From Leifsonia shinshuensis (GTDB lineage: Bacteria; Actinomycetota; Actinomycetes; Actinomycetales; Microbacteriaceae): a DNA stretch of 64,000 nt. Where the stretch lies: contig NZ_JAVDVK010000001.1 of NCBI RefSeq assembly GCF_031456835.1, positions 1,116,001 through 1,180,000 on the forward strand, given 5' to 3'. This document shows, one piece after another, positions 7,604 through 15,542 of the stretch. Below the pieces are notes generated by a model that was given only the letters and a program-made list of their open reading frames with translations, ran no database searches and was not told the DNA's origin. Each line of letters begins with the position of its first letter. Within the stretch, counting starts at the first letter, position 1. The translations under genes were made by a program, and so were the position numbers.

Positions 7604-8404
7604 TCACATCCGGGAGAGAATCTCTTGCTTCTTCGCCGCGAACTCGTCGTCGGTGAGGATGCCGGCGTCGCGGAGTTGCGCAAGCTGCTGCAGCTGGGCG
7701 ACATGGTCCGGCGCCGCCGCGACGGCGGGCTGCTCCGGGGCGGCGTTTGCGACCTGGACGGTGATGGGGGTGGCGGCGCGGGCCTGCATGAGGTTCAGGA
7801 TCTGCTGCCGGAACGCGGCGGCGTCGTCACGGTTGACCCGGAAACCGACAGTCCCCCCAGCAGTCTGCACCTCCACCAGGTGGTACAGCATCCCGTCTTT
7901 CCGGTTGCTGACGGACGTGATCTGGTTGATCGGCAGCATCTCGTACGCGTCCTTGCCGCCTTTCACCCCGGTGGCGAGAAGCGACAGTCCACCGGTGAGG
8001 ACACCGGCAGTGATCTTCCCGCCGGAGACGCCGCGGCCACGTTCCCATTCGATGCGGTCCGGCCAGAGCTTCACCTTGGCGTTCTTCCCGTCGATGTGGG
8101 AGACGATCTCGTACAGCGGCGCGTCGTCACCGGCGACGGCAACCGACACTTCCTGGTCGTTGCGGACCGCGGTCGCAGTCGAGACCCCGTAGCCGATGTT
8201 CGCCAGGCTTTCCGCGGCGACGGACGCGGCCGCGCTCTTCACCTTTGCGAACACACCCTGCCGCTCGCCAGTGGCGACAACCGCGCCGGCCCGGTCGACG
8301 ACCTGCGGCGTCTGCTGGTCGGCGAAGTGGTCCGTCCACTGGGCGCCGTCCCACCACCGCTGGCGTCCGGATCCGTCGTCGTACCAACCGGCGGGTGTGC
8401 TCAT
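7604..8404 (-). CDS. DUF2510 - PH-like - SHOCT domain protein
   Basis: The 266-residue protein has an N-terminal DUF2510 motif (AGWYDDGSGRQRWWDGAQWT, residues 4-23). A middle domain of alternating hydrophobic strands ends in GGTVGFRVN. The C-terminus is a SHOCT-type helix pair (LAQLRDAGILTDDEFAAKKQ). Such proteins are common in actinobacteria and are thought to be membrane-associated or oligomerising, but no activity is known. ATG 8404 follows AAGGAG by 7 nt. The frame could begin further upstream, but the ribosome-binding site favours this start. Confidence 0.75.
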   Translation of the reverse strand: MSTPAGWYDDGSGRQRWWDGAQWTDHFADQQTPQVVDRAGAVVATGERQGVFAKVKSAAASVAAESLANIGYGVSTATAVRNDQEVSVAVAGDDAPLYEIVSHIDGKNAKVKLWPDRIEWERGRGVSGGKITAGVLTGGLSLLATGVKGGKDAYEMLPINQITSVSNRKDGMLYHLVEVQTAGGTVGFRVNRDDAAAFRQQILNLMQARAATPITVQVANAAPEQPAVAAAPDHVAQLQQLAQLRDAGILTDDEFAAKKQEILSRM

Positions 8405-8535
8405 TGAGATCTCCTTGCTTGTTTGGGGCGAATCCACGCTAGTTGGCGATGATCAACAGGTGAGGCCCCAGAACAGGGGTGCAGGCTGGCTGCTCAGGTC
8501 GACCTCGTGAGTTCTCGACCGCGAACCCGTTAGAA

Positions 8536-8569
8536 GGGCGGCGGCCGGTTCGGGTCGCAGCCGCCGCCC
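8536..8569 (-). terminator. Hairpin terminator between DUF4352 lipoprotein and DUF2510 genes
   Basis: GGGCGGCGGC pairs with GCCGCCGCCC around a 14-nt loop, starting 14 bp after the lipoprotein stop codon on the minus strand. The T-tract is weak. Confidence 0.45.
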
Positions 8570-8582
8570 AGTCATTTTCGGG

Positions 8583-9119
8583 TCACTTGAGGTTGATCGT
8601 CTCTCCCTTGGTGAACGCGTTGTCGGATACCTGCACACTCGCGGCGGTGGTTCCGGCGGGGACGTCGAAGAGGATGGGCCCGGTAATGGCGTTGCCGGGG
8701 TTGATCGCGGCAACCCAGGCGGACTGGTTCGGGCTGGCGTAAAGAGTCGCGGTCGGGTCCGCGTCGTAGGTCTTCCCGGTCGCGTCGACGAGCTTGACGT
8801 AGTTGGAGAGGAACGTCGCGGCGCTGCTGCCGACGTTCTTGATGGTCAGGTCCACTTCGATGAACGTGCCCTGCGCGGTCTTCGTCAGCGGTGACGCTCC
8901 GGCGGTGGTTCCGGCGTCCTTGCTGGCGGTGACGGTGTATTCGAACGACCCGACCTTCACCGGGGTGTTCAGGCCGGCGGTCTTCGGGGCGGCTGGCGCG
9001 GCCGAGTCGCCCGCGGTGGAACCAGCGCCGGCTGTGGCGCCGCCGGCGGAGCAGCCGGTGAGGGCGAGGCCGGCGATGAGCGCGGCGGCTGTGGCGATGG
9101 TGGCGGTGCGACGGAACAT
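8583..9119 (-). CDS. DUF4352-type lipoprotein
   Basis: The 178-residue protein has a twin-arginine-like basic start (MFRR), a hydrophobic core and the lipobox LTGC at about residues 20-23, so it is a lipid-anchored surface protein. A low-complexity Ala/Gly/Ser linker is followed by a beta-rich domain with the DUF4352 pattern (FIEVDLTIKNVGSSA, then DATGKTYDADP). These immunoglobulin-like domains probably act in extracellular binding. The ribosome-binding site CAGGAGGAC lies 5 nt before ATG. It is divergent from the sensor kinase at 9292. Confidence 0.75.
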   Translation of the reverse strand: MFRRTATIATAAALIAGLALTGCSAGGATAGAGSTAGDSAAPAAPKTAGLNTPVKVGSFEYTVTASKDAGTTAGASPLTKTAQGTFIEVDLTIKNVGSSAATFLSNYVKLVDATGKTYDADPTATLYASPNQSAWVAAINPGNAITGPILFDVPAGTTAASVQVSDNAFTKGETINLK

Positions 9120-9291
9120 GGTGTCCTCCTGGTGGAAGTTCTCGGGGCCGACCTTCGGCCTTCACCAGGACACCGCGGACGGTGCGGTCGCCGACACGTC
9201 GGAACGGTCAGGATGGGCTGTACGAAAGGACGGTTGCGCCCCCTCCGAAAGGTGGTGGGGAGTTGTTGCGGCCCGCCTCTACGATCAGTGC

Positions 9292-10587
9292 ATGACCATC
9301 ACCCCACCTCCGACGAGCAGCTGGCCGGCGGCCGCACCCGCCGTGTTCGTGCCGTCGACGGCTCGACGTCGCTGGGCGCTGGTCGGATCGATCAGCTTGG
9401 CGGTGCTGTGTGCGCTCTTTGCGATGTCCGCCGGCGGGAACTACGGAACCACCGGTTCGACGTTCCCAGCGGCAGTGCAGCTCCTCGCGATGGTCGGTGC
9501 GTTCGTGATGATCGGGGTGTCCGTGCTTCTGATTTGGCGGCACCGTTTCCCTGTTCTCGTGTCAGCGCTCGCGATCGGCGGGGCCATCGTCTTCCCAACG
9601 ACACCGCTGCCAGCGTTGGTCGCGTGTGCTGCGGCGACCGCTGCTTTCACGGGTTGGCGGCGGTGGTTGTTCGTAGCGGGCACGTACGTCGCGGTCTTCG
9701 TTTCGTTCTGCTGGGACATTGCCGCTCAGGTGTCGATCCTGTCGGATTTCGTCAGCGCCCCAGCGGAGGGAACCCCGGCCAGGTTGGCGTTGTTCTGGTC
9801 GGTTCCGATACTTGCCGCGGTCGCTGTCGCACCGTTCGCCGGGTACGGTTTCGCGCGGCAGCTGCGCCGCGAACGAGACGCGGCAAGACGCGGCGCTGTC
9901 CAAGCGAACCGGAACATAGCCGTCCTCCACCACGAAGTGGAGCTGGAACGCGACCGGCAGGAAATCGCCCGGGAACTGCACGACACTCTCGCCGCACGGC
10001 TCAGCTCCCTGTCCCTTCACGCCGGGGCTCTCGAGCTGACGGTCGATGGCAGCAACGACCGGGCGGCAGCGGCAGCCCGCGCGGTCCGGGAAACCGCGCA
10101 AAGCTCCCTCGACGAGCTGCGCAATGTTGTCCACACCCTCCGCAACCCCGCCGCCGCGTCGGGTATCAGCACCGGGCTGGCGGACATCGCCCATCTCATC
10201 GACGAGGCTCTTGCCGACGGCGTTGATGTTCGCGCGCAGGTGCTCGTCAACGACCCGACATCCTGCGACCCGCAGGTCGCGCACGCGTGTTACCGGATCG
10301 TCCAGGAGTCCATCTCCAATGTTCGCCGGCACGCGCCAGGGGCTGGCATCCGAGTCGAGGTCCGCGGAGGCCCGGACACTGGTCTGACCATCACGGCGAT
10401 CAACTGGCTCACCCCACAGGCTGCGCCAACCTCGGTCGGAGGTGGGCACGGTCTCGCCGGGGTGGGCGAACGGGTCGGCCTCGTCGGCGGGTCGTTCCAG
10501 GCTGGGCCGACGCCGGACGGGACGTTCACTGTGCTGGTGTGGATGCCGTGGGCGCCCCGCCCAAGCGGCGGTAACACTCCCCGGTAG
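9292..10587 (+). CDS. Sensor histidine kinase (HisKA_3 / NarL-type)
   Basis: The 431-residue protein has four to five membrane segments in its first 180 residues, with no large extracellular sensor domain. A coiled helix leads to the phospho-acceptor motif ARELHDTLAARLS, then a dimerisation helix and a HATPase_c domain. The ATPase part retains YRIVQESISNVRRHA (N-box) and GGGHGLAGVGERVGLVGG (G-box). It should autophosphorylate and donate to the response regulator encoded immediately downstream. TACGAT at 9280-9285 lies 6 nt before ATG, so the transcript is probably leaderless. Confidence 0.9.
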   Translation: MTITPPPTSSWPAAAPAVFVPSTARRRWALVGSISLAVLCALFAMSAGGNYGTTGSTFPAAVQLLAMVGAFVMIGVSVLLIWRHRFPVLVSALAIGGAIVFPTTPLPALVACAAATAAFTGWRRWLFVAGTYVAVFVSFCWDIAAQVSILSDFVSAPAEGTPARLALFWSVPILAAVAVAPFAGYGFARQLRRERDAARRGAVQANRNIAVLHHEVELERDRQEIARELHDTLAARLSSLSLHAGALELTVDGSNDRAAAAARAVRETAQSSLDELRNVVHTLRNPAAASGISTGLADIAHLIDEALADGVDVRAQVLVNDPTSCDPQVAHACYRIVQESISNVRRHAPGAGIRVEVRGGPDTGLTITAINWLTPQAAPTSVGGGHGLAGVGERVGLVGGSFQAGPTPDGTFTVLVWMPWAPRPSGGNTPR

Positions 10588-10597
10588 ACTCACCCGC

Positions 10598-11254
10598 GTG
10601 ACCGACAGCCGACCGATCAGCGTCCTGGTCGTCGACGACGACACGATGGCGGCGAACGGGCTCACCGCGCTCCTCGAGCTCTCCGGCGACATCCGTGTCG
10701 TCGGCCGATGCTCAGACGGGACCGAAGTAGCGGCAGCCGTTGCAGCCCTGCGCCCCGACGTCGTGCTCTGCGACGTGCGGATGCCGCAGATGGATGGGGT
10801 CGCCGTCGTCGAGCAGCTCGGCGGCACAGGCCCGGCGTTCCTGATGATGACCGCGTTCGACGAGGACGGCCGTGTCCTCGACGCGGTCGCCGCCGGAGCT
10901 GCCGGGTTCATGCTCAAGGACGAAGACCCACGCCGGATCATCGACGCCGTCCGTGAAGTCGCAGCAGGTGACTCCGCGTTCTCGCCACGCGCCGCGAAGC
11001 AGCTGACCACGTGGGTGCGGGACTCCCACGCGTCCGACGCGCGACGGGACGCCACCGAGAAGATGCGGATGCTCACCGACCGGGAACGGGAGTACGCCAT
11101 CGGGGTCACCAATGGCGCGTCCGACGCGGAGCTTGCTCAACGGTTCTTCGTTGCGGAGACCACGGTGAAGTCCGCTCTCGCCGGGATCCGAGCCAAGTGG
11201 GGTGTGCGCACCCGTACAGAGCTCGCCGTCGTGGTCGCCCGCTCGGGCGCCTAA
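10598..11254 (+). CDS. LuxR-family (NarL-type) response regulator
   Basis: The 218-residue protein has a receiver domain with the acidic pair VVDDD, the phospho-acceptor aspartate in LCDVRMPQMDG, threonine in MMTAF and lysine in MLKDED. A LuxR-type helix-turn-helix follows (LTDREREYAIGVTNGASDAE, then FVAETTVKSALAGI). It is the cognate partner of the upstream kinase. Its putative -10 TAGACT (10585-10590) begins on the kinase TAG stop codon and lies 7 nt before GTG, so it can also be expressed separately as a leaderless transcript. Targets are unknown; the flanking surface-protein genes are candidates. Confidence 0.9.
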   Translation: MTDSRPISVLVVDDDTMAANGLTALLELSGDIRVVGRCSDGTEVAAAVAALRPDVVLCDVRMPQMDGVAVVEQLGGTGPAFLMMTAFDEDGRVLDAVAAGAAGFMLKDEDPRRIIDAVREVAAGDSAFSPRAAKQLTTWVRDSHASDARRDATEKMRMLTDREREYAIGVTNGASDAELAQRFFVAETTVKSALAGIRAKWGVRTRTELAVVVARSGA

Positions 11255-11341
11255 GCGCGTTCGGTGAGCGAAAGGTAGACAGCGCTTCTCACCTTTAGTG
11301 GGGGCTGATTGAACCCTATGTGTTCTGACAGGATCGCAAGC

Positions 11342-12538
11342 ATGAGTGACCCGAGCACCCCAGAACCACAGCAGCCGAACACCCCCGAATCCGCTCCCCC
11401 GCCCCCGCCGGCTCCGAGCACCGCCGGAATTGTCCCGCCCGCATCGGCAGTAACACCGCCGCCTCCCGCGCCCAGTCAGGCGCCCGGGGCGTACCCGCCG
11501 CCGCCCGCCGCCGGTCAAACAGCTGGCGCGTACCCGCCACCGCCGGCGGGTCAAACAGCTGGCGCGTACCCGCCACCGCCGGCCGGTCAGGTGCCTCCGG
11601 CACCGTACGGCGCGGCTCCACAGCCGCCGAAGAAGAGCGGTAACGGATTCGCGGTCGCCGCGCTCGTCCTCGGCATCGTCGGCGTCGTCTTCGCGTTCAC
11701 CCCCGCCGCGGGGTTCGGCATCGTCCTCGGTGTGCTCGCCCTTGTTTTCGGCATCCTCAGCCTGGTTCGGAAACCCGCGAAGTCCGGTATCCCCATCAGC
11801 GGCACCGCCCTGGGCGCGGCGGCGCTCGTCATCGGCATGATCTTCGCCGTCGTCTACGGAGGCGGTAAAGCCGCCTCGCCGGTCGCCGACGCGCCCGCCG
11901 CCGCCACCAGCAGCAGTGCGTCCACCCCGGCAGCGGCCGCACCGTCCCCGGAACCATCGAAGACCGAGACGCCGCCGGACCCGAATGCAGCGTACGACAA
12001 GGCATACGGGACGTTCGCCCCCGTCAATCAGGCCGGGTCGGGTGACACCGTCATCGCCATCCCCGCCCGCGCGAAAGCTGGCATCGTCATCGCCAGCCAC
12101 AACGGCTCGTCAAACTTCTCCATCAACGTCCTCGATGCGAACAACCAGTCCACCGGCGACCTGCTGGTGAACACCATCGGTGCGTACTCCGGCACGACCG
12201 CGTTCGGGATGCACTCGATCGGCGGCACCGGGACGAACCTCCAGGTCACCGCAGACGGCCAATGGAACATCACCATCAGCCCGGTCAGCTCCGCCCCCGA
12301 CTTCCCCCTGCCTGGAAGCGCGACCGGCGACCAGGTGTACAAGTACGGCGGCAAAGCCGCGAACATGGCTTTCACCAACCAAGGCCAGGGCAACTTCGCT
12401 GTCATCCAGTACGGTGCGGCATTCCCGAACCTCGCCGTCAACGAAATCGGACCGTACAACGGTAAGGTCCCCATGCTGGCCGGCCCCAGCGTGATAACCG
12501 TCACCTCGGACGGTGCGTGGACCGTCGCCGCCGGATAA
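11342..12538 (+). CDS. Proline-rich membrane-anchored surface protein
   Basis: The 398-residue protein has a cytoplasmic Pro/Ala-rich head with near-identical GQTAGAYPPPPA repeats (coded by a tandem DNA repeat at about 11505-11590). Two hydrophobic segments, at about residues 103-140 and 155-175, follow a KKSGNG stop-transfer. An Ala/Ser/Thr linker leads to an extracellular beta-rich domain of about 190 residues. The first part resembles DUF4190-type proteins. The outer domain was not recognised. It follows the response regulator by 87 bp and may be part of its regulon. Confidence 0.6.
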   Translation: MSDPSTPEPQQPNTPESAPPPPPAPSTAGIVPPASAVTPPPPAPSQAPGAYPPPPAAGQTAGAYPPPPAGQTAGAYPPPPAGQVPPAPYGAAPQPPKKSGNGFAVAALVLGIVGVVFAFTPAAGFGIVLGVLALVFGILSLVRKPAKSGIPISGTALGAAALVIGMIFAVVYGGGKAASPVADAPAAATSSSASTPAAAAPSPEPSKTETPPDPNAAYDKAYGTFAPVNQAGSGDTVIAIPARAKAGIVIASHNGSSNFSINVLDANNQSTGDLLVNTIGAYSGTTAFGMHSIGGTGTNLQVTADGQWNITISPVSSAPDFPLPGSATGDQVYKYGGKAANMAFTNQGQGNFAVIQYGAAFPNLAVNEIGPYNGKVPMLAGPSVITVTSDGAWTVAAG

Positions 12539-12548
12539 CCACACCCAC

Positions 12549-12592
12549 AACGACACCGGGGTCTCCTTCTCGGAGGCGCCCCGTTGTCGTGT
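12549..12592. terminator. Imperfect bidirectional hairpin between convergent genes
   Basis: CAACGACACCGGGG and CCCCGTTGTCGTG form an imperfect stem between the convergent ends at 12538 and 12603. It probably terminates both transcripts. Confidence 0.4.
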
Positions 12593-12602
12593 CGGTCGGA
12601 GG

Positions 12603-13046
12603 TTACGACAGTTTCGCCAGCCAGTGGTAGCTGCGGAGGTCAGGGGCGGTGAGGTAGTCGGTGTCCTGGTGACCGTCGACGTGGAGGCGGTATTGCTTCT
12701 CCCCGCCCGGCATTGCGCTGATCTGCATCACGTAGTTGCACTCACCCTGGTTCGCCGCCCATGATGTGGTTTCCGCGCTGAGCTTCCCCGTGGCGACAAC
12801 CTCCCCGGACTGATTCGAGACGGTCACCTGCCGCCCCTGCAGCGGGTCCTCGAGGTCGCAGCGGCTGCCTTCAGGGAACTGCTGCTTGGTCGCGTGCCCC
12901 AGCCCGAACGTGAACGTCCCATCAACCGTGAACGACGAGGTGCTGGTCGCATCCGGAGTATCCGTGGCGTCGGCCGCCGGTAGGGTCGTACACCCAGCCA
13001 GAAACGCCGCGATTGCGACCGCGGCGACGGCAGAAACACGTTTGAT
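12603..13046 (-). CDS. Lipoprotein with an apparent AUC start
   Basis: The frame encodes about 147 residues with a clear type II signal peptide: KRVSAVAAVAIAAFLAGC, lipobox LAGC. The mature domain has three further cysteines (one near SRCDLED, one near GECNYV) and an unrecognised beta-rich fold. No ATG, GTG or TTG occurs in frame between the upstream TAG stop and the signal peptide. The codon 6 nt after TAGAGT, where leaderless genes here start, is ATC at 13046-13044. Either AUC is the start or an ATG has mutated. GTG 12827 would remove the signal peptide. Confidence 0.55.
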   Translation of the reverse strand: MKRVSAVAAVAIAAFLAGCTTLPAADATDTPDATSTSSFTVDGTFTFGLGHATKQQFPEGSRCDLEDPLQGRQVTVSNQSGEVVATGKLSAETTSWAANQGECNYVMQISAMPGGEKQYRLHVDGHQDTDYLTAPDLRSYHWLAKLS

Positions 13047-13217
13047 GGCCGCACTCTATTGTGAGAGCTCACTCGACCGGCAGCCCGACCCGCCGCTGCA
13101 GCCCGGCACTGATCGGGCGGATCCCGGTGGCAGAGCTACCAGCTCAACGCGGTATCCGATAACGTCTGCTCAACGCCCGGCCTGCAACACGGGCGGACTC
13201 AAGCGAAGGAGCTCGTC

Positions 13218-13733
13218 ATGGCCGATCCCGGCTGGTACCCCGACCCGAGCGGTACGCCGCAGCTGCGCTGGTTCAACGGCGCGGAGTGGACGGCGAACAC
13301 GGCACCGTTCGCAGCTCCAGCACCTGTCTCCCGGCCTCACGGTGCACCGCAGCCGGCAGCCGCATACCCGGCTCCCGCCGTCCAGCCGGCACTACCGGCC
13401 TATGCTCAGGCTCCCGCGCCGCCCGCCGCGACGAAAGAGCCGGGTGCGGCACCGCGGCGCGGACTCGTCCTCGGTGTGATCTCCGCCATCCTTGCCGTGC
13501 TGACGGTTTTCTTCGGCCTGCTCGGCGGCACCGTCTACGCGTTGAACTGGCTCCTCTGGGTCGCCCTCGTGGTCCTGGCGCTCCCGGCGACCGTGCTCGG
13601 AGTCATCGGCGTCGTCCAGTCCTCCATTGGTCTCTCACGTTCGGTTGCCCCTGAGCAGCGGCGGCAGGCTGGCATCGGGCTCGGAACATCGAGTCTCGGC
13701 TGCATCTCGCTCGTGCTGCTCTTCGTCCTGTGA
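13218..13733 (+). CDS. DUF2510 membrane protein
   Basis: The 171-residue protein begins with a DUF2510 motif (DPGWYPDPSGTPQLRWFNG), followed by a Pro/Ala-rich linker to about residue 75. Three hydrophobic segments follow, at about residues 84-105, 110-130 and 150-171. The ribosome-binding site AAGGAG lies 7 nt before ATG. Its stop codon overlaps the next start as TGATG, so the two genes are translationally coupled. The function is unknown. Confidence 0.7.
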   Translation: MADPGWYPDPSGTPQLRWFNGAEWTANTAPFAAPAPVSRPHGAPQPAAAYPAPAVQPALPAYAQAPAPPAATKEPGAAPRRGLVLGVISAILAVLTVFFGLLGGTVYALNWLLWVALVVLALPATVLGVIGVVQSSIGLSRSVAPEQRRQAGIGLGTSSLGCISLVLLFVL

Positions 13734-14224
13734 TGGAGCCGCATGACGGAGTACCCGGTGACGCGGTGGGCGTCGGCACCGTGCCGGTGGCCGCGACTTG
13801 GTCGAATAGTAGAACGCTCCTTGGCGTTTTGGTGCTGCCGGTGCTGTACGCGGGCGGTGTTTTCGCCGTTTTCCACGTCCGATCTCCTCTGACAGCCGTG
13901 TTCATGGTGGTTTGGTTCGGGCTCCTGCTGCTGAACACCCACTTCTTGCTCTTCCGGGCCGCGTACCGTTTGGAGGTTCGCGGGCAGGACTTGTACTGGT
14001 TCGCGCCGTTCCGCCGCGGCGTCGTCCCGGTTGCTGAGGTAACCGGGGTGGCACCTTTCTTCAATCCGAGCATCGTCGTATTCAAGGCCGAATCCGGGGT
14101 GAGCCCGCTCATCATCCCGCGCCGGGGCATCACAAACTTCCTGATCGCCTTGCACCGGCTGAACCCGGCGCTGCCGACCACGCTTCCGAAGACGACACGG
14201 TTCTTCTCTGGCGTCTGGCGGTAG
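13733..14224 (+). CDS. Membrane protein with PH-like domain
   Basis: The 163-residue protein has two hydrophobic helices at about residues 30-70. A soluble part reads YRLEVRGQDLYWFAPFRRGV, a pattern like bacterial PH domains (bPH) in which a beta strand follows a paired membrane hairpin. ATG 13733 overlaps the previous stop codon. I infer a membrane-associated partner of the DUF2510 protein. The family assignment is tentative. Confidence 0.55.
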   Translation: MEPHDGVPGDAVGVGTVPVAATWSNSRTLLGVLVLPVLYAGGVFAVFHVRSPLTAVFMVVWFGLLLLNTHFLLFRAAYRLEVRGQDLYWFAPFRRGVVPVAEVTGVAPFFNPSIVVFKAESGVSPLIIPRRGITNFLIALHRLNPALPTTLPKTTRFFSGVWR

Positions 14225-14305
14225 CAGACGCCGCAGACCGAGGCACGCTCGTTTGCGTAAGAGAAGACCGGATGCGGGAGTGGGCGCGAGCGTACCATCA
14301 GCGGC

Positions 14306-14386
14306 ATGCCGTTCCTCCAGATCAATGGCGTCTTCGCCATCGTGGCGGTGCTCACTGCCGCGTCCGGGACGACCAGCACGCGTTGA
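14306..14386 (+). CDS. Possible leaderless 26-residue hydrophobic peptide
   Basis: The peptide MPFLQINGVFAIVAVL plus ten polar residues starts 7 nt after TACCAT (14293-14298), the same geometry as other leaderless genes here. It could be a genuine small membrane peptide or the surviving N-terminus of a larger deleted membrane protein. The surrounding gap (14225-14522) holds no other supported gene. Confidence 0.35.
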   Translation: MPFLQINGVFAIVAVLTAASGTTSTR

Positions 14387-14490
14387 ACAAGGCGTCCGAG
14401 GCACGAGCATCAAGGGGCCGCGGCCGATGCGCCGCACGCCGCAGCAACGGCGGGATGATGTAGATCCAGATCGGAACGGCGACAAGAGAG

Positions 14491-14515
14491 AAACCCCCGG
14501 TCAAGCCGGGGGTTT
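14491..14515 (-). terminator. Terminator of the small Cys-containing ORF
   Basis: AAACCCCCGG-N5-CCGGGGGTTT is a perfect 10-bp stem, followed by TCTCTC on the minus strand. It lies 8 bp after the stop codon at 14523. The stem is identical to that of the tRNA-Val terminator at 6547. Confidence 0.65.
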
Positions 14516-14522
14516 CTTGTTT

Positions 14523-14669
14523 TCAGGCGCCCGGCCCGCCGCAGTCGATGCAGCCGACGGTGAGGCACTGCCGTCCGGCCTCGTGGTCGCTCGCGTCGAA
14601 GTGCCGCTTCATCGCAGCGAAGCTCAGCTGCTGCGGATCGGCGGGGTTGAGGGTCTCGGTGTCGGTCAT
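14523..14669 (-). CDS. Small protein with C-terminal Cys-rich tail
   Basis: The 48-residue frame has a strong ribosome-binding site (GAAGGA, 6 nt before ATG) and its own terminator, which together argue for a real gene. The C-terminus CLTVGCIDCGGPGA carries three cysteines with C-x4-C-x2-C spacing, suggesting metal or iron-sulfur binding or a processed peptide. I do not recognise a family. Confidence 0.5.
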   Translation of the reverse strand: MTDTETLNPADPQQLSFAAMKRHFDASDHEAGRQCLTVGCIDCGGPGA

Positions 14670-14851
14670 GGGGGTCCTTCGGGTGGGCTGCTGTGGTGCT
14701 GCGGTCCGCCATCTGCGAGGGGGGCGCGTCGCGAACCGCCCGCCGATGATAACCAGCGATGTCAGTGATTCCGCTGAGACTGGGGCGGCCGAGTCGCCGG
14801 CGCTACATTCGGTGGTGGACGCAGGCCCGCACGCCAGAACGGAGCACGACG

Positions 14852-15187
14852 GTGTACACCTCCACATTCATCTTCGCGACCAAGCAATACGACGACGAGT
14901 TCCACCGGCTGAACGACGAGATCGCCGTGCGCGCCCGCCGCATCCCCGGCTTCCTCGGCGAGGAGGCGTGGGAGAACCCGGAGACCGGCCTCCACTCGGA
15001 GGTCTACTACTGGGAGTCCCTGGAGTCGCTGCACGAGCTGATCGGCATGGACACGCACCGCGTCGCGAAGGGCGCCCACGAGCAGTGGCTGGGGCCCTAC
15101 CGCGTGGTGATCGGACAGGTCCTCTCCGAGTACGGCCAGAAAGGCCTGGCCATCGAGCACGCACCGCTCCCGGTCCCCGGCGCCTGA
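14852..15187 (+). CDS. ABM-fold (antibiotic biosynthesis monooxygenase-like) protein
   Basis: The 111-residue protein reads YTSTFIFATKQYDDEFHRLN and then RIPGFLGEEAWENPET and YYWESLESLHEL. This is the ferredoxin-like dimeric alpha/beta barrel pattern of the ABM superfamily. Members include heme-degrading enzymes and small quinone monooxygenases, but many have no known reaction. GTG 14852 follows GGAG by 7 nt; an upstream in-frame ATG at 14759 lacks support. Confidence 0.7.
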   Translation: MYTSTFIFATKQYDDEFHRLNDEIAVRARRIPGFLGEEAWENPETGLHSEVYYWESLESLHELIGMDTHRVAKGAHEQWLGPYRVVIGQVLSEYGQKGLAIEHAPLPVPGA

Positions 15188-15314
15188 CCCGCTGGTCCGT
15201 TGAGCGGTTGCGCCAGGGCCACCTCGTGACTGCTGGTGCTCGTCACATCTGCCCGTGCTCGAGCGGCCGCACACGTGACGTGGCGCCGCAGTCGCATTCG
15301 GGCGGCCGCCCGCG

Positions 15315-15491
15315 TCAGCGGCCGCGCGTCTCCCCGGCGGGATTCGACGGGTCGAGGCCGTCTCCCGGGAGGTGCTGTACGGCTCCGCCGCTGGGCAGCC
15401 GCTGCGCCGGGCTCTCCCTGAGGCGACCCTCCGGTGGCCGGTAGTCGCGCTCGCGTCCGATCCACGCCCGCAGGCGCTCCATCACGGTCAT
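15315..15491 (-). CDS. Small leaderless ORF (58 residues)
   Basis: TAAACT lies 6 nt before ATG 15491, the leaderless geometry shared with confirmed neighbours. The product MTVMERLRAWIGRERDYRPP is followed by a polar, Pro/Gly-rich tail and has no membrane segment. The family is unknown. The rest of this gap, 15188-15314, shows nothing that I can support. Confidence 0.45.
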   Translation of the reverse strand: MTVMERLRAWIGRERDYRPPEGRLRESPAQRLPSGGAVQHLPGDGLDPSNPAGETRGR

Positions 15492-15542
15492 GCGGCGAGT
15501 TTACGCCCGCCGAGCAACCGCGCCCGTCGTAGCATCGAGCCG

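Noticed and set aside
11500..11595. CRISPR-like or intergenic tandem repeat
   Set aside because: The repeat is inside a reading frame with a unit length that is a multiple of three and no spacers. No CRISPR array was seen anywhere in the window.
6547..14515. Identical terminator stems at 6547 and 14491 as attL/attR of an 8-kb island
   Set aside because: AAACCCCCGG/CCGGGGGTTT is a common actinobacterial terminator stem, each copy is explained by its own upstream gene, and the tRNA-Val 3' end itself is not repeated at 14491.
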